A stretch of DNA of 36,105 bases from a virus. The notes below the pieces were generated by a model. That model did no database searches. It had not been told where the DNA came from and saw nothing but the letters and a program-made list of their open reading frames with translations. The DNA is taken from IMG/VR virus record IMGVR_UViG_3300037961_002688, positions 1-36,105 of that record; one strand, written 5' to 3'. A program made the translations under genes and the position numbers. Positions within the stretch are counted from its first letter, which is position 1. Each line of letters opens with the position of its first letter. Shown one piece after another: positions 1 through 6,273 of the stretch.

Positions 1-144
1 ACCTGCCTTATATAACTTTGCAGTTCTTTTTATTTCTGCTGCTTTTTTTCTAGGATTTTTAGAACCCTTAGTATATTTAGCAGGAACTCCATATTTATAT
101 GGTTGCTTTCTTTTACTTTTTCTTTTTTGTTTTTTTCTTTGCAC
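1..144 (-). CDS. 5' part of a small basic protein gene spanning the window ends
   Basis: This minus-strand frame is open from an in-frame TGA just upstream of 144 to the window edge. It encodes a very basic head followed by QPYKYGVPAKYTKGSKNP and KRTAKLYKAG. The only conventional start is a GTG at 144-142, with no well-spaced Shine-Dalgarno; the frame overlaps the end of the upstream lysine-rich gene. The last codon ends exactly at base 1. Reading on from base 36105 the frame stays open for 61 further codons to a stop at 35920, which would give a protein of about 109 residues. Function unknown. The missing good start leaves two options: a GTG start, or a +1 shift on the A-rich run from the upstream gene. 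No known family is claimed. Confidence 0.55.
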   Translation of the reverse strand, partial: MQRKKQKRKSKRKQPYKYGVPAKYTKGSKNPRKKAAEIKRTAKLYKAG

Positions 145-397
145 CTTTTCTCAAATCCGTATCATGTTTTCTACTACCTCTAATAAAAGAGTTTACTCTA
201 CCCATAGCCCATGCTGCCATAGGTACATTTCTACTACCACTAGAAAGATATGCAGCTTGACCTCTTTTGTACACCTTTTTAAGTGTACCAAGAGATATGC
301 CAGAACTTTTAGCTTTTGCTGCTAGTCCTTTACCACCACTACTTTTTTTCTTTACTGGCTTTTTCTTCTTTTTCTTTACTGCCACAACATTCTCCAT
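113..397 (-). CDS. lysine-rich small phage protein (hypothetical)
   Basis: About 95 residues, starting from the ATG at 397. A GTG at 385 with GGAG six bases upstream is a credible alternative and would begin MAVKKKKKK. Both ends are lysine-rich (KKKKKKPVKKK near the N terminus, KKKTKKKK at the C terminus). The middle carries a compact segment, LGTLKKVYKRGQAAYLSSG, then AWAMGRVNSFIRGSRKHD, which looks like a short helical domain and resembles small uncharacterised proteins of marine phages. It overlaps the 3' end of the preceding gene by about 60 bases, consistent with co-translation in the late operon. A nucleic-acid-binding or capsid-internal role would fit the charge but is inference only. 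Confidence 0.75.
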   Translation of the reverse strand: MENVVAVKKKKKKPVKKKSSGGKGLAAKAKSSGISLGTLKKVYKRGQAAYLSSGSRNVPMAAWAMGRVNSFIRGSRKHDTDLRKGAKKKTKKKK

Positions 398-521
398 TCT
401 CACAACAGTCTAGCAAGGCTTGTTTATATCCAAGCAATTGATTTTGCTCTGCACTTAATGCAGCTATTTGTTGTGGTATTTCTTTTAAACGTTTTTCAAT
501 ATCTTCTTTTGTTAATGCCAT
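339..521 (-). CDS. small coiled-coil protein with CC...CC motif
   Basis: A 60-residue protein starting at ATG 521, eight bases after the stop of the upstream gene. Residues 5-38 form an amphipathic helix (KEDIEKRLKEIPQQIAALSAEQNQ pattern, quoted in part) typical of a short coiled coil. It is followed by CCENGECC and a lysine/glutamate tail. The two cysteine pairs could bind a metal or form disulfides; nothing in the sequence decides between these. It sits in the run of tiny genes at the 3' end of the first half of the late operon. Not assignable to a named family. Confidence 0.7.
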   Translation of the reverse strand: MALTKEDIEKRLKEIPQQIAALSAEQNQLLGYKQALLDCCENGECCGSKEKEEKASKEKK

Positions 522-529
522 TTTATCTT

Positions 530-871
530 CTACCTTTTCTTTTTAGATTTAGCTTTTTTAGCTTTGTTTCTTTTACTTATTGCTTTTGCTTTTTTTCTAG
601 CATCAGCTTTACTACTTGCACCCCAAGCATTTAAAGATAATAAAAGCCTAGTCTTTTCTCTTTTACCAGTTTTTTTATTTACCTTATACTCAGGACCTTT
701 AGCTCCACCCATTCTAGCTAAGAAAGATGCTCTTCTAGGGTTATCACCACTTTTAACTGGTGGTCTTAATGTTCCACCTGTTTGTTTTTTATAGGATGCT
801 CTACCTTTAGCATTTAAGCCACCTTTTGGATTCTTACCTGCTTTTCTTTGCCATGCTGCTGTTTTAGGCAT
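530..871 (-). CDS. conserved lysine/arginine-rich small phage protein (DUF6321-like)
   Basis: A 113-residue, very basic protein starting at ATG 871, directly after the stop of the upstream micro-gene. The N-terminal half has the pattern AAWQRKAGKNPKGGLNAKGR followed by ASYKKQTGG, LRPPVKSGDNPRRASFLARMGG and a C-terminal KR-rich tail. From memory this fits a family of small proteins common in phages and marine metagenomes (I believe DUF6321), whose function is unknown. Its position at the distal end of the virion gene run, beside three other lysine-rich proteins, suggests a virion or DNA-packaging accessory role, but no experiment is implied by the sequence. Confidence 0.75.
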   Translation of the reverse strand: MPKTAAWQRKAGKNPKGGLNAKGRASYKKQTGGTLRPPVKSGDNPRRASFLARMGGAKGPEYKVNKKTGKREKTRLLLSLNAWGASSKADARKKAKAISKRNKAKKAKSKKKR

Positions 872-872
872 A

Positions 873-983
873 CTATCTCTTTTTCTTTCTTTTACCTTTG
901 CTTTTCATCTTAGATTTAATAATCTTTTCTTGTAAAGCTTTAGGTAAAGTTTTTTGTTTTTTTGTTAATATTGATTTTTTCAT
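873..983 (-). CDS. 36-residue basic micro-protein
   Basis: A short frame starting with ATG at 983, immediately after the TAA of the upstream gene, and ending two bases before the next ATG. It encodes MKKSILTKKQKTLPKALQEK and a KKR-rich tail, 36 residues in all. The TLPKALQEKI segment resembles a recurring micro-protein pattern in marine phage genomes. The gapless packing between two supported genes and the lysine-rich composition shared with its neighbours argue that it is real. Function unknown. Confidence 0.65.
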   Translation of the reverse strand: MKKSILTKKQKTLPKALQEKIIKSKMKSKGKRKKKR

Positions 984-1223
984 TTAATATAATATCCAAT
1001 CACTTGCTATATCATTCCAATCTTTATATCTAGTTCTATTGGTATCTTTTTTTACAATTTCAAACTCTTCATGATTATAGCACCAAAGCATTGTACTATC
1101 CTCATTAAAATGTAGTATTCTATTGTAAAAATGTTTTTCGCCATTCTGATCTTGTATATCCATATTATTTACTCCATTACAACTTAAAGAAAGTAATATA
1201 GGTATAGTTAATCTCTTAAGCAT
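984..1223 (-). CDS. small secreted or membrane-anchored protein (hypothetical)
   Basis: From the ATG at 1223, which overlaps the last codons of the tail-fibre gene by eight bases, this encodes about 79 residues. The N terminus, MLKRLTIPILLSLSCNGVN, is a short positively charged hydrophobic segment followed by a cysteine, resembling a signal peptide; the residues before the cysteine (SLS) are not a perfect lipobox. The remainder is acidic/aromatic (LHFNEDSTMLWCYNHEEFEI) with no recognised domain. A role in lysis (spanin-like lipoprotein) or superinfection immunity could be imagined, but neither is shown. Confidence 0.6.
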   Translation of the reverse strand: MLKRLTIPILLSLSCNGVNNMDIQDQNGEKHFYNRILHFNEDSTMLWCYNHEEFEIVKKDTNRTRYKDWNDIASDWILY

Positions 1224-2325
1224 TTTCAAGAGCAGTAACCTTAACACTTAATTCTTGAATAGCTTTAATCATTGGAGCAATAAACTCTGAATATCTTAAT
1301 CCTAGATTACCACTACCTCCATTAGCAGATGGGTCTATATATCCAGCAAAGTCTTGTGTTGCTACAGAAAGTTCATCTAATGTTTCTTTAACATCTTGTG
1401 CAATTAAACCATAATGTTTTCTAGTATGAACAATTTCAGCATGTTTTACATCACCAGCTTTTTTATTATCATTACCTGTTGGTTCGCCATCCTCATATTT
1501 TTGCTCAGGAGTATTTTTCCATTTAAAACTCTTAGGTTTTAATTTATTAATAAAAGATAATCCTAAAGATGAATCAGCAATATTTTCTTTTAAGTCTTCA
1601 TCAGAGGTTTGTATTGTACTATTAGTAGCATAAATATCATTCCATCTATAACTACCTGTTCCTAAATTTTTAGCATCATCCGTATTTGGATACCATTGAG
1701 AACCATCCCAAATAACATTTTCACTTTGAGCATGTATATAATTACTAGATGTAGCTATACTAAAAAGACTTAAATTAGTTCCGTATATGTATTGATGATT
1801 ACTAGTATCATAAAAATATAATCTTCCTGAATCAGTTGTTGAACCAACTCTTGGTACTAATATATGATTGTCTGAATACAAACATAATACTTCAGTATGT
1901 GAATTGTCTCCATCAGTTGTAAAAAACTTTAAATCTGTTCCATTTTCAGTTCCATTCCATGTAGCAGAACAAATTGCTTGTATTGATGCACCTACAATAA
2001 GATTATTAGAAGTATCTTCAGCTCCTAAAAATTCAATTATTCCTAATCTGTGAGTGTCTGCCATAGGATTACCATCATCTGTTATAAGCTGTAAACCAGC
2101 TCCTGTACCTGTACCACTACCTGTTGATGTTTGTATTTTAAACCCAGGATTTGCTAATGCACCAATAATACCTGCACTTGTTGTTGCAAGTTGTAATGCA
2201 AAAGTAGTACCATTATCACCATCTTTTACATTAACTAAATTAGTAGTATTACCTCCTCCATCTCTATCTACATGCAATAGTTGTTCATAACTATCTGCTA
2301 TTGTTTGTCCTGTTAAAGCTGCCAT
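1216..2325 (-). CDS. tail fibre/spike with C-terminal S74 intramolecular chaperone
   Basis: A 369-residue protein with an excellent AAGGAG ribosome site before ATG 2325. The first ~235 residues are a low-charge, Gly/Thr/Asn/Ser-rich fibre region. From about residue 240 it matches the Peptidase_S74 (endosialidase-type) chaperone domain: SDEDLKENI with Ser241 and Lys246 spaced exactly as the catalytic Ser-Lys dyad, then FINKLKPKSFKWK, HYGLIAQDVKETL, and a closing helix ending IKAIQELSVKVTALE. In this family the domain trimerises the fibre and then cleaves itself off, so the mature fibre is probably the N-terminal part. It is the likely receptor-binding protein. It has no sugar-degrading domain that I recognise. 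Confidence 0.88.
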   Translation of the reverse strand: MAALTGQTIADSYEQLLHVDRDGGGNTTNLVNVKDGDNGTTFALQLATTSAGIIGALANPGFKIQTSTGSGTGTGAGLQLITDDGNPMADTHRLGIIEFLGAEDTSNNLIVGASIQAICSATWNGTENGTDLKFFTTDGDNSHTEVLCLYSDNHILVPRVGSTTDSGRLYFYDTSNHQYIYGTNLSLFSIATSSNYIHAQSENVIWDGSQWYPNTDDAKNLGTGSYRWNDIYATNSTIQTSDEDLKENIADSSLGLSFINKLKPKSFKWKNTPEQKYEDGEPTGNDNKKAGDVKHAEIVHTRKHYGLIAQDVKETLDELSVATQDFAGYIDPSANGGSGNLGLRYSEFIAPMIKAIQELSVKVTALENA

Positions 2326-2337
2326 ATCTAAATCTCC

Positions 2338-2469
2338 TTATACTGATTGTTCCCAATTATTTTTTTGATTATCCCATAAGTCCACATGTGTTTCCCAAAA
2401 ACTTTTAAGTGAAGCTATGGATTCTTCTAAAATTGTTTTAAGTGTGTTTGTTATTCCTAATCTAGGCAT
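2338..2469 (-). CDS. 43-residue micro-protein upstream of the tail fibre
   Basis: ATG at 2469 follows the stop of the upstream gene by one base; the frame runs 43 codons to TAA, just before the fibre ribosome site. The product is an amphipathic helix with several tryptophans (LEESIASLKSFWETHVDLWD, then a short tail). Tight packing between two supported virion genes and the lack of any other use for this gap support it. It could be a small structural or fibre-assembly peptide. Function unknown. Confidence 0.6.
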   Translation of the reverse strand: MPRLGITNTLKTILEESIASLKSFWETHVDLWDNQKNNWEQSV

Positions 2470-2470
2470 T

Positions 2471-2815
2471 TTATGGTGCAAAGTAAATAACTACTTTGTC
2501 TCCTCCTGTTTGTAATGTTAGGTTTAACCATCTACCATATATAGTTACACCTTTAGGAAAGGTATCACTATTTGCAACAGTTGCACCATTTGTACCAGGT
2601 GCTGCTGCAGTTGTTCCATAATGGAAACTTGTTGATTCAGGTGTAAGAGTAGCAAACTCTACATCTGTTAACATTGTTATAGCAACAATAACTGAACCTG
2701 TTGGTGGGGTGTATGCACTTGTAGTATCTGTATATGCTGCTCCAGTTTGACCTAAAGCAATATTTTGTGCTTCAACTACTGTGTAATTTTGAGCTGAACT
2801 TTTTCCAATAGCCAT
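2471..2815 (-). CDS. small virion protein, beta-rich (hypothetical)
   Basis: A 114-residue protein starting at ATG 2815 with AAGGAGAAAG upstream. It is rich in Thr, Ala and Gly, has almost no charge and alternates hydrophobic residues, as in beta-sandwich virion decoration or tail proteins. Examples are SVIVAITMLTDVEFATLTPE and the ending DKVVIYFAP. It lies between adaptor genes and the tail fibre, so a tail or fibre-attachment role is likely by position. The leader contains a stem-loop at 2835-2875. No named family recognised. Confidence 0.72.
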   Translation of the reverse strand: MAIGKSSAQNYTVVEAQNIALGQTGAAYTDTTSAYTPPTGSVIVAITMLTDVEFATLTPESTSFHYGTTAAAPGTNGATVANSDTFPKGVTIYGRWLNLTLQTGGDKVVIYFAP

Positions 2816-2834
2816 TTTCTTTCTCCTTGTTTAT

Positions 2835-2875
2835 CGTATGCCTTTCCGTGCAAGAAATTTCACATGGGCATATCG
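2835..2875 (-). promoter_or_regulatory. leader stem-loop before the 114-residue virion gene
   Basis: TATGCC (2837-2842) pairs with GGCATA (2867-2872), and CG (2835-2836) pairs with CG (2874-2875) across a one-base bulge, enclosing about 24 bases. It lies in the only sizeable untranslated gap of this stretch, between a micro-gene stop and the next ribosome site. There is no U-run on the transcribed strand, so it is more likely an RNA processing or stability element than a terminator. Confidence 0.4.
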
Positions 2876-2877
2876 TA

Positions 2878-2973
2878 TTAACTTGCTTCTGTATATTCAG
2901 ATGTTTCTGTCATAGTAGTTGTTGATACAACAACCTCTGTCATTGATGTTGTAGATATTACTACTTCTGTCAT
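2878..2973 (-). CDS. 31-residue micro-protein with tandem MTEVV repeats
   Basis: ATG at 2973 overlaps the TGA of the upstream gene (ATGA), and the frame runs 31 codons to TAA. The product consists of three imperfect ~10-residue units beginning MTE: MTEVVISTTS, MTEVVVSTTT and MTETSEYTEAS. It is uncharged apart from Glu, beta-prone and Ser/Thr-rich. Start-stop overlap and periodicity argue for coding, but the product is so small and repetitive that it could be a linker or tag-like peptide. Function unknown. Confidence 0.5.
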   Translation of the reverse strand: MTEVVISTTSMTEVVVSTTTMTETSEYTEAS

Positions 2974-3404
2974 TCTTCATCTCTATCTCTTGTGCTATGT
3001 ACTGTTGGTTCAAAACCTTGTAGTTTAATAACTGTCTTTTGAACTCTTCCAGTATTAGCATATCTTTTTCCTTCTATAACGCCTAAATTATATTGACGTT
3101 CCCAATAACTTGCAACTTGTAAAGTTTGTGGATTTAATTCATATCCTCTTTGAATAGCCTTAGCTACAATTGCATGTCTAAATTCTTCTGGAATATCTGG
3201 TTCTTCAGTATATCCTGTTGTTGTATTTGTAGTTCCTGTATCAGCAGAAACAAATTTATTAGGTCTTTTAACTGCAAATATAGTTACAGTTTTAACTTCA
3301 TCTGGTGAATTATAAGTTGTTGATGTATCGCCAATAGATCGTTTAACAATTGCTATTGCATCTCTTTCTACATAATATGCAAAATTACGTTGACTACTTG
3401 GCAT
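2970..3404 (-). CDS. putative head-tail connector/adaptor component
   Basis: A 144-residue protein with ATG 3404 overlapping the end of the upstream micro-gene. The N-terminal part is polar; the C-terminal half, EEFRHAIVAKAIQRGYEL followed by LQVASYWERQY, is helical and resembles the C-terminal part of head-completion adaptors, where a helix ends in a tyrosine-rich segment. Together with the 89-residue protein just upstream it could form the equivalent of one adaptor subunit. Assignment rests mainly on position between capsid and tail-fibre genes and on helix pattern, so it is tentative. Confidence 0.6.
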   Translation of the reverse strand: MPSSQRNFAYYVERDAIAIVKRSIGDTSTTYNSPDEVKTVTIFAVKRPNKFVSADTGTTNTTTGYTEEPDIPEEFRHAIVAKAIQRGYELNPQTLQVASYWERQYNLGVIEGKRYANTGRVQKTVIKLQGFEPTVHSTRDRDEE

Positions 3405-3555
3405 TTTTATGTTTCATCATTACAGAAAACTTAGCTGTTTTAGATGCTCCTTTATGTGGTTTATAACCACCTGCTGGGTTTTTCATTAACTTATATGTAG
3501 TCTTTCCTGTTTTCATCCAATGATACCCTTTTGGGGCTGGTACTGATTTCATCAT
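3394..3555 (-). CDS. 53-residue basic micro-protein between two adaptor-like genes
   Basis: The frame starts at ATG 3555 (or 3552), overlapping the TGA of the upstream gene, and ends at 3394 after overlapping the next ATG by eleven bases. It encodes SVPAPKGYHWMKTGKTTYKL and then AGGYKPHKGASKTAKF with a lysine-rich end. The PKGYHWM and YKPHKGA patterns look like a recurrent small virion-operon protein of marine phages. Both ends are coupled to neighbouring genes, which makes chance unlikely. Function unknown. Confidence 0.65.
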   Translation of the reverse strand: MMKSVPAPKGYHWMKTGKTTYKLMKNPAGGYKPHKGASKTAKFSVMMKHKNAK

Positions 3556-3821
3556 GTTATATCTCTCTTTTCTGGTCTAGTTCCTAATCTTGGAATATCA
3601 TATCCATCATAATCTACTGAAATTATTTCTATTATATCATCAGATAAACCATAATATCTTTGGTCTGCTACTGTGCTAAATGTAAAAGCACCTTCTTTAA
3701 TTCTTGTTTTTCTTGCAAAATCATCCATAGCTTGATTTAAAAATAATCTAATTTGTGTTTCACTAAGTGTAGGATGATGTTGTCTTACCATTTCTATCAT
3801 TTGTTTTTGTGTCATAGCCAT
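3552..3821 (-). CDS. putative head-tail adaptor, N-terminal type (P22 gp4-like)
   Basis: An 89-residue protein starting at ATG 3821, directly after the stop of the upstream gene. The sequence MIEMVRQHHPTLSETQIRLF, then LNQAMDDFARKTRIKEGAF and QRYYGLSDDIIEIISVDYDG, follows the typical opening of connector/adaptor proteins: helix with 'L.Q.m..f...t', strand, then 'Y.L..di..i..v.ydg'. In complete family members a C-terminal helical region follows; here it is absent and the frame ends after ~89 residues. It probably binds under the portal. Moderately confident from pattern and position. Confidence 0.62.
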   Translation of the reverse strand: MAMTQKQMIEMVRQHHPTLSETQIRLFLNQAMDDFARKTRIKEGAFTFSTVADQRYYGLSDDIIEIISVDYDGYDIPRLGTRPEKRDIT

Positions 3822-4442
3822 TTATTTTTGACCTCTAATTCTTTGTAACTCAGCACGATAATCTTGTTCTAAATTTTGTGCAGAGGCTAACGTTGCATTT
3901 TGTAATTCTATATCTTCATTTGCATTATCTTCAGAAGATAATTTAATCATAAACTTAGCAGCAGCTCCTAGTGATACAGCATATTCAGCACTACTAGGAA
4001 AATTATCAATAGCAGTTGCATTATTTATATTATTGCTAGTATCAAAAACTGCAGGATATGCAAAACTTAATATCTCACCTTTTTGACTTGCTGTAGGTGT
4101 GTCTAGTATAAATAAACTACTACCTTTATAATAAAATACTGGGTCTCTATCTTGAGTGGTATCAGCAAAATAAATAGAGCCTGAATCAGCAATTCTAGCA
4201 GATTGTCCATATGGAACTTCATTAGCATAAAAACCATTTCTACTTACAGACAATATTCTACTATCACTTATATCAGTTGGATTACTAGTAACTTCTGTAA
4301 GTGTAGCATTTTGAATAAGATTTTTTGTAGGTAAAGTATCAGCTACTTCTCTTGCTGAAGATAATAACATATCATCTAATGCATCAGTATCTGTTATTGT
4401 TCTACCTATTAAATCTTCTACTTTTGTTTTAAATGTTGACAT
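3822..4442 (-). CDS. putative head completion/adaptor protein
   Basis: A 206-residue protein starting at ATG 4442. It begins FKTKVEDLIGRTITDTDALD, a short helical opening typical of phage connector proteins. It continues into a strand-rich region (SRILSVSRNGFYANEVPYGQ) and closes with a helical tail ending LEQDYRAELQRIRGQK. The central FYYKGSSLFILDTPTA segment resembles the 'y...g..l.i.P.p' core of phage adaptor and tail-completion proteins. It stands between capsid and smaller adaptor genes, as expected for a connector. The family was not firmly recognised. Confidence 0.62.
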   Translation of the reverse strand: MSTFKTKVEDLIGRTITDTDALDDMLLSSAREVADTLPTKNLIQNATLTEVTSNPTDISDSRILSVSRNGFYANEVPYGQSARIADSGSIYFADTTQDRDPVFYYKGSSLFILDTPTASQKGEILSFAYPAVFDTSNNINNATAIDNFPSSAEYAVSLGAAAKFMIKLSSEDNANEDIELQNATLASAQNLEQDYRAELQRIRGQK

Positions 4443-4462
4443 TTCTTCTTTCTAACAGATTT

Positions 4463-4490
4463 GGGGTAAAACCTTTATACGTCTTACCCC
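4463..4490 (-). promoter_or_regulatory. hairpin after the small virion protein gene
   Basis: GGGGTAA (4463-4469) and TTACCCC (4484-4490) form a perfect 7-bp stem with a 14-base loop. It lies in the 68-base gap after the stop of the 144-residue virion gene and before the adaptor gene. No U-run follows on the transcribed strand. It is the most stable hairpin of the structural region and may attenuate transcription or protect the 3' end of the highly expressed capsid messages. Confidence 0.5.
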
Positions 4491-4510
4491 TAGTTCTGCT
4501 TAACTATTTA

Positions 4511-4945
4511 TTAAGTTGCTACAGTAATACCTGCATTAACTCCACTAACACCATAAGCGTAGTAGATTGAACCATCAGTAAAAATTTCTATAAAGTCTCC
4601 TTTTACTGCTGTATTGTCAAAGGCAATAGTATCACTTGCATCATCAGTAACAACATCAGAGTTTGCATCTATAAAGTGTGTTACCATAACATCACTTTGT
4701 CCATCACTAAGTATTACATCCTCACCACCACTATTATTGAGTGTTGCACCTGCAGCTACGTTAACAATGAATTTAGCATGAAAACCTACTCCTGCATTAG
4801 CTGGTGTAGGTAATGTTATAGTATATCCTGAACCTCCAGAATCAGTAATCATGAAAACTTTTCCTGAATCTGATTTACCTAGAGTAGTTGCAGCACTTAT
4901 ACTTTCAACTCCTGCTATTGTTCCTCCGTGAAATGGTCTAGCCAT
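4511..4945 (-). CDS. probable head decoration/small virion protein
   Basis: A 144-residue protein starting at ATG 4945, with GGGAGG a few bases upstream, placed directly after the major capsid gene. It is acidic and rich in Gly, Ala, Thr and Val with regular beta alternation, e.g. GKVFMITDSGGSGYTITLPT and the closing IFTDGSIYYAYGVSGVNAGI. The 'k.s.sGk.f.it...g..itLP' pattern is common in phage virion beta-domains found as decoration proteins or fibre parts. Immediate proximity to the capsid gene favours decoration. No enzymatic motif. Confidence 0.68.
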   Translation of the reverse strand: MARPFHGGTIAGVESISAATTLGKSDSGKVFMITDSGGSGYTITLPTPANAGVGFHAKFIVNVAAGATLNNSGGEDVILSDGQSDVMVTHFIDANSDVVTDDASDTIAFDNTAVKGDFIEIFTDGSIYYAYGVSGVNAGITVAT

Positions 4946-4957
4946 AGTTTACCTCCC

Positions 4958-6268
4958 TTAATCTGTTATTGTAAATAGTTTATGGGATTCTACTAAGGTT
5001 ATACCAATACCTTCATCAGACATATATTGATCCTTTACTCCATCAAATGCATCATCAGTTTTGATGTTTGTTTGATAGACTGGTGGTCTATATACAGCAT
5101 GAAAAAGGTTTTCATCAGATACGATAAGCATTTGCTTATTGTGTGGTCCTCTAAGAACTGGTGTTGGAATTAACATAAGAACTCCATGAGGAGATTCTAA
5201 TTGTCTGTAGTTAAAACCATATGAACTTCTTTCAGTTGGTCCTAAGTTTACTGTCCAACCTGAAGCTCCAGCAATACCAGATGCACCGTCTATTTTAGAA
5301 AAATAACTCATTGCACCTCTACCACAAAAAGCCATTTTCATACCTTCTTCAGGGACATATTGGAAAACTTTTTCCATATCATCCACAAAGTTGCTATATG
5401 AATATGTAGCTTCTGAGATAGTAAAGATATTTTGGTCATCACCTGAGCTTGAACCATGGTCTTCAATTGCAGTTATAATACCATTAGTAGTACGTACTGT
5501 ATTACTATTAACATCTGTTACTGCTGAATCAGAAAAAGAATCTGCACTTCCTGCTGGACCTCCATCACCAAGGTTTGTACCCTCAGGACTTGAACCAAAT
5601 AAGAAAGCTCTTTCTTTTTGAATCTTATGCTCTTGTGCTTTTTGCATTCTAAGTCTTGCTAACTCAGAAGATTCTCCACGTAGAGCAGCAGCTTCTAAAG
5701 TACCTGTAATTTCTAAAGGTGTTTTAAAAATTTGTGTACTATTAAAAACTACTTTTAATTCATCAGACCATGCAGTAGGTGCAGTTGTACCTTCACCATG
5801 TGCATTACCTACTACTACGAAAACATCATTATCAGCAACGTCTATAGCAGCACTTCTATCTAAGTTTTTAAACTTAATAGATGATGTAGATACAGCAGTT
5901 GTAATTAATACATGTCCTCTTTTTGTAGTTTTAGTTGAATCAAAAACTTCACAAACTAAACCTACCCATGAACCATCAACAGAACTTGAAAGTCCTACGA
6001 TACCATCCACGTCAGTTGCAGCAGATTCTGAATTATCAGCATTCAAAGATGCTGGGTTTGAAGCAGCAGAAAACTCTTGCTTTTGCCAAGGATTTCTGTG
6101 TTCAAACATTTTGAAAACTGGGTCTGTTGGTGTTCTTTGCTCACGATTGGCTACTACAGTTGTAAAAGGTGTTACATCTGTCCATAGTTCTTTTACTACA
6201 TCTGGACTAATGTAAAAATCTCGCCTATCAGTAAACAATACACCAGAGCCACTAAGATTTTTAGCCAT
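4958..6268 (-). CDS. major capsid protein (HK97-fold, SU10/DUF5309-like)
   Basis: A 436-residue protein starting at ATG 6268 with GAAGGAAATAAT upstream, placed after portal and scaffold genes as in podovirus head modules. The N-terminal region has SPDVVKELWTDVTPFTTVV and DPVFKMFEHRNPW, which resemble capsid proteins of the SU10-like group. The central EITGTLEAAALRGESSELAR plus KIQKERAFLFG is the long helix and 'e.a.lfG' segment typical of HK97-fold subunits. The C-terminal part (LMLIPTPVLRG...LFHAVYRPP) fits the A-domain/P-domain strands. The fold is assigned from pattern and synteny; family membership was not searched. Confidence 0.85.
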   Translation of the reverse strand: MAKNLSGSGVLFTDRRDFYISPDVVKELWTDVTPFTTVVANREQRTPTDPVFKMFEHRNPWQKQEFSAASNPASLNADNSESAATDVDGIVGLSSSVDGSWVGLVCEVFDSTKTTKRGHVLITTAVSTSSIKFKNLDRSAAIDVADNDVFVVVGNAHGEGTTAPTAWSDELKVVFNSTQIFKTPLEITGTLEAAALRGESSELARLRMQKAQEHKIQKERAFLFGSSPEGTNLGDGGPAGSADSFSDSAVTDVNSNTVRTTNGIITAIEDHGSSSGDDQNIFTISEATYSYSNFVDDMEKVFQYVPEEGMKMAFCGRGAMSYFSKIDGASGIAGASGWTVNLGPTERSSYGFNYRQLESPHGVLMLIPTPVLRGPHNKQMLIVSDENLFHAVYRPPVYQTNIKTDDAFDGVKDQYMSDEGIGITLVESHKLFTITD

Positions 6269-6273
6269 TTGTA

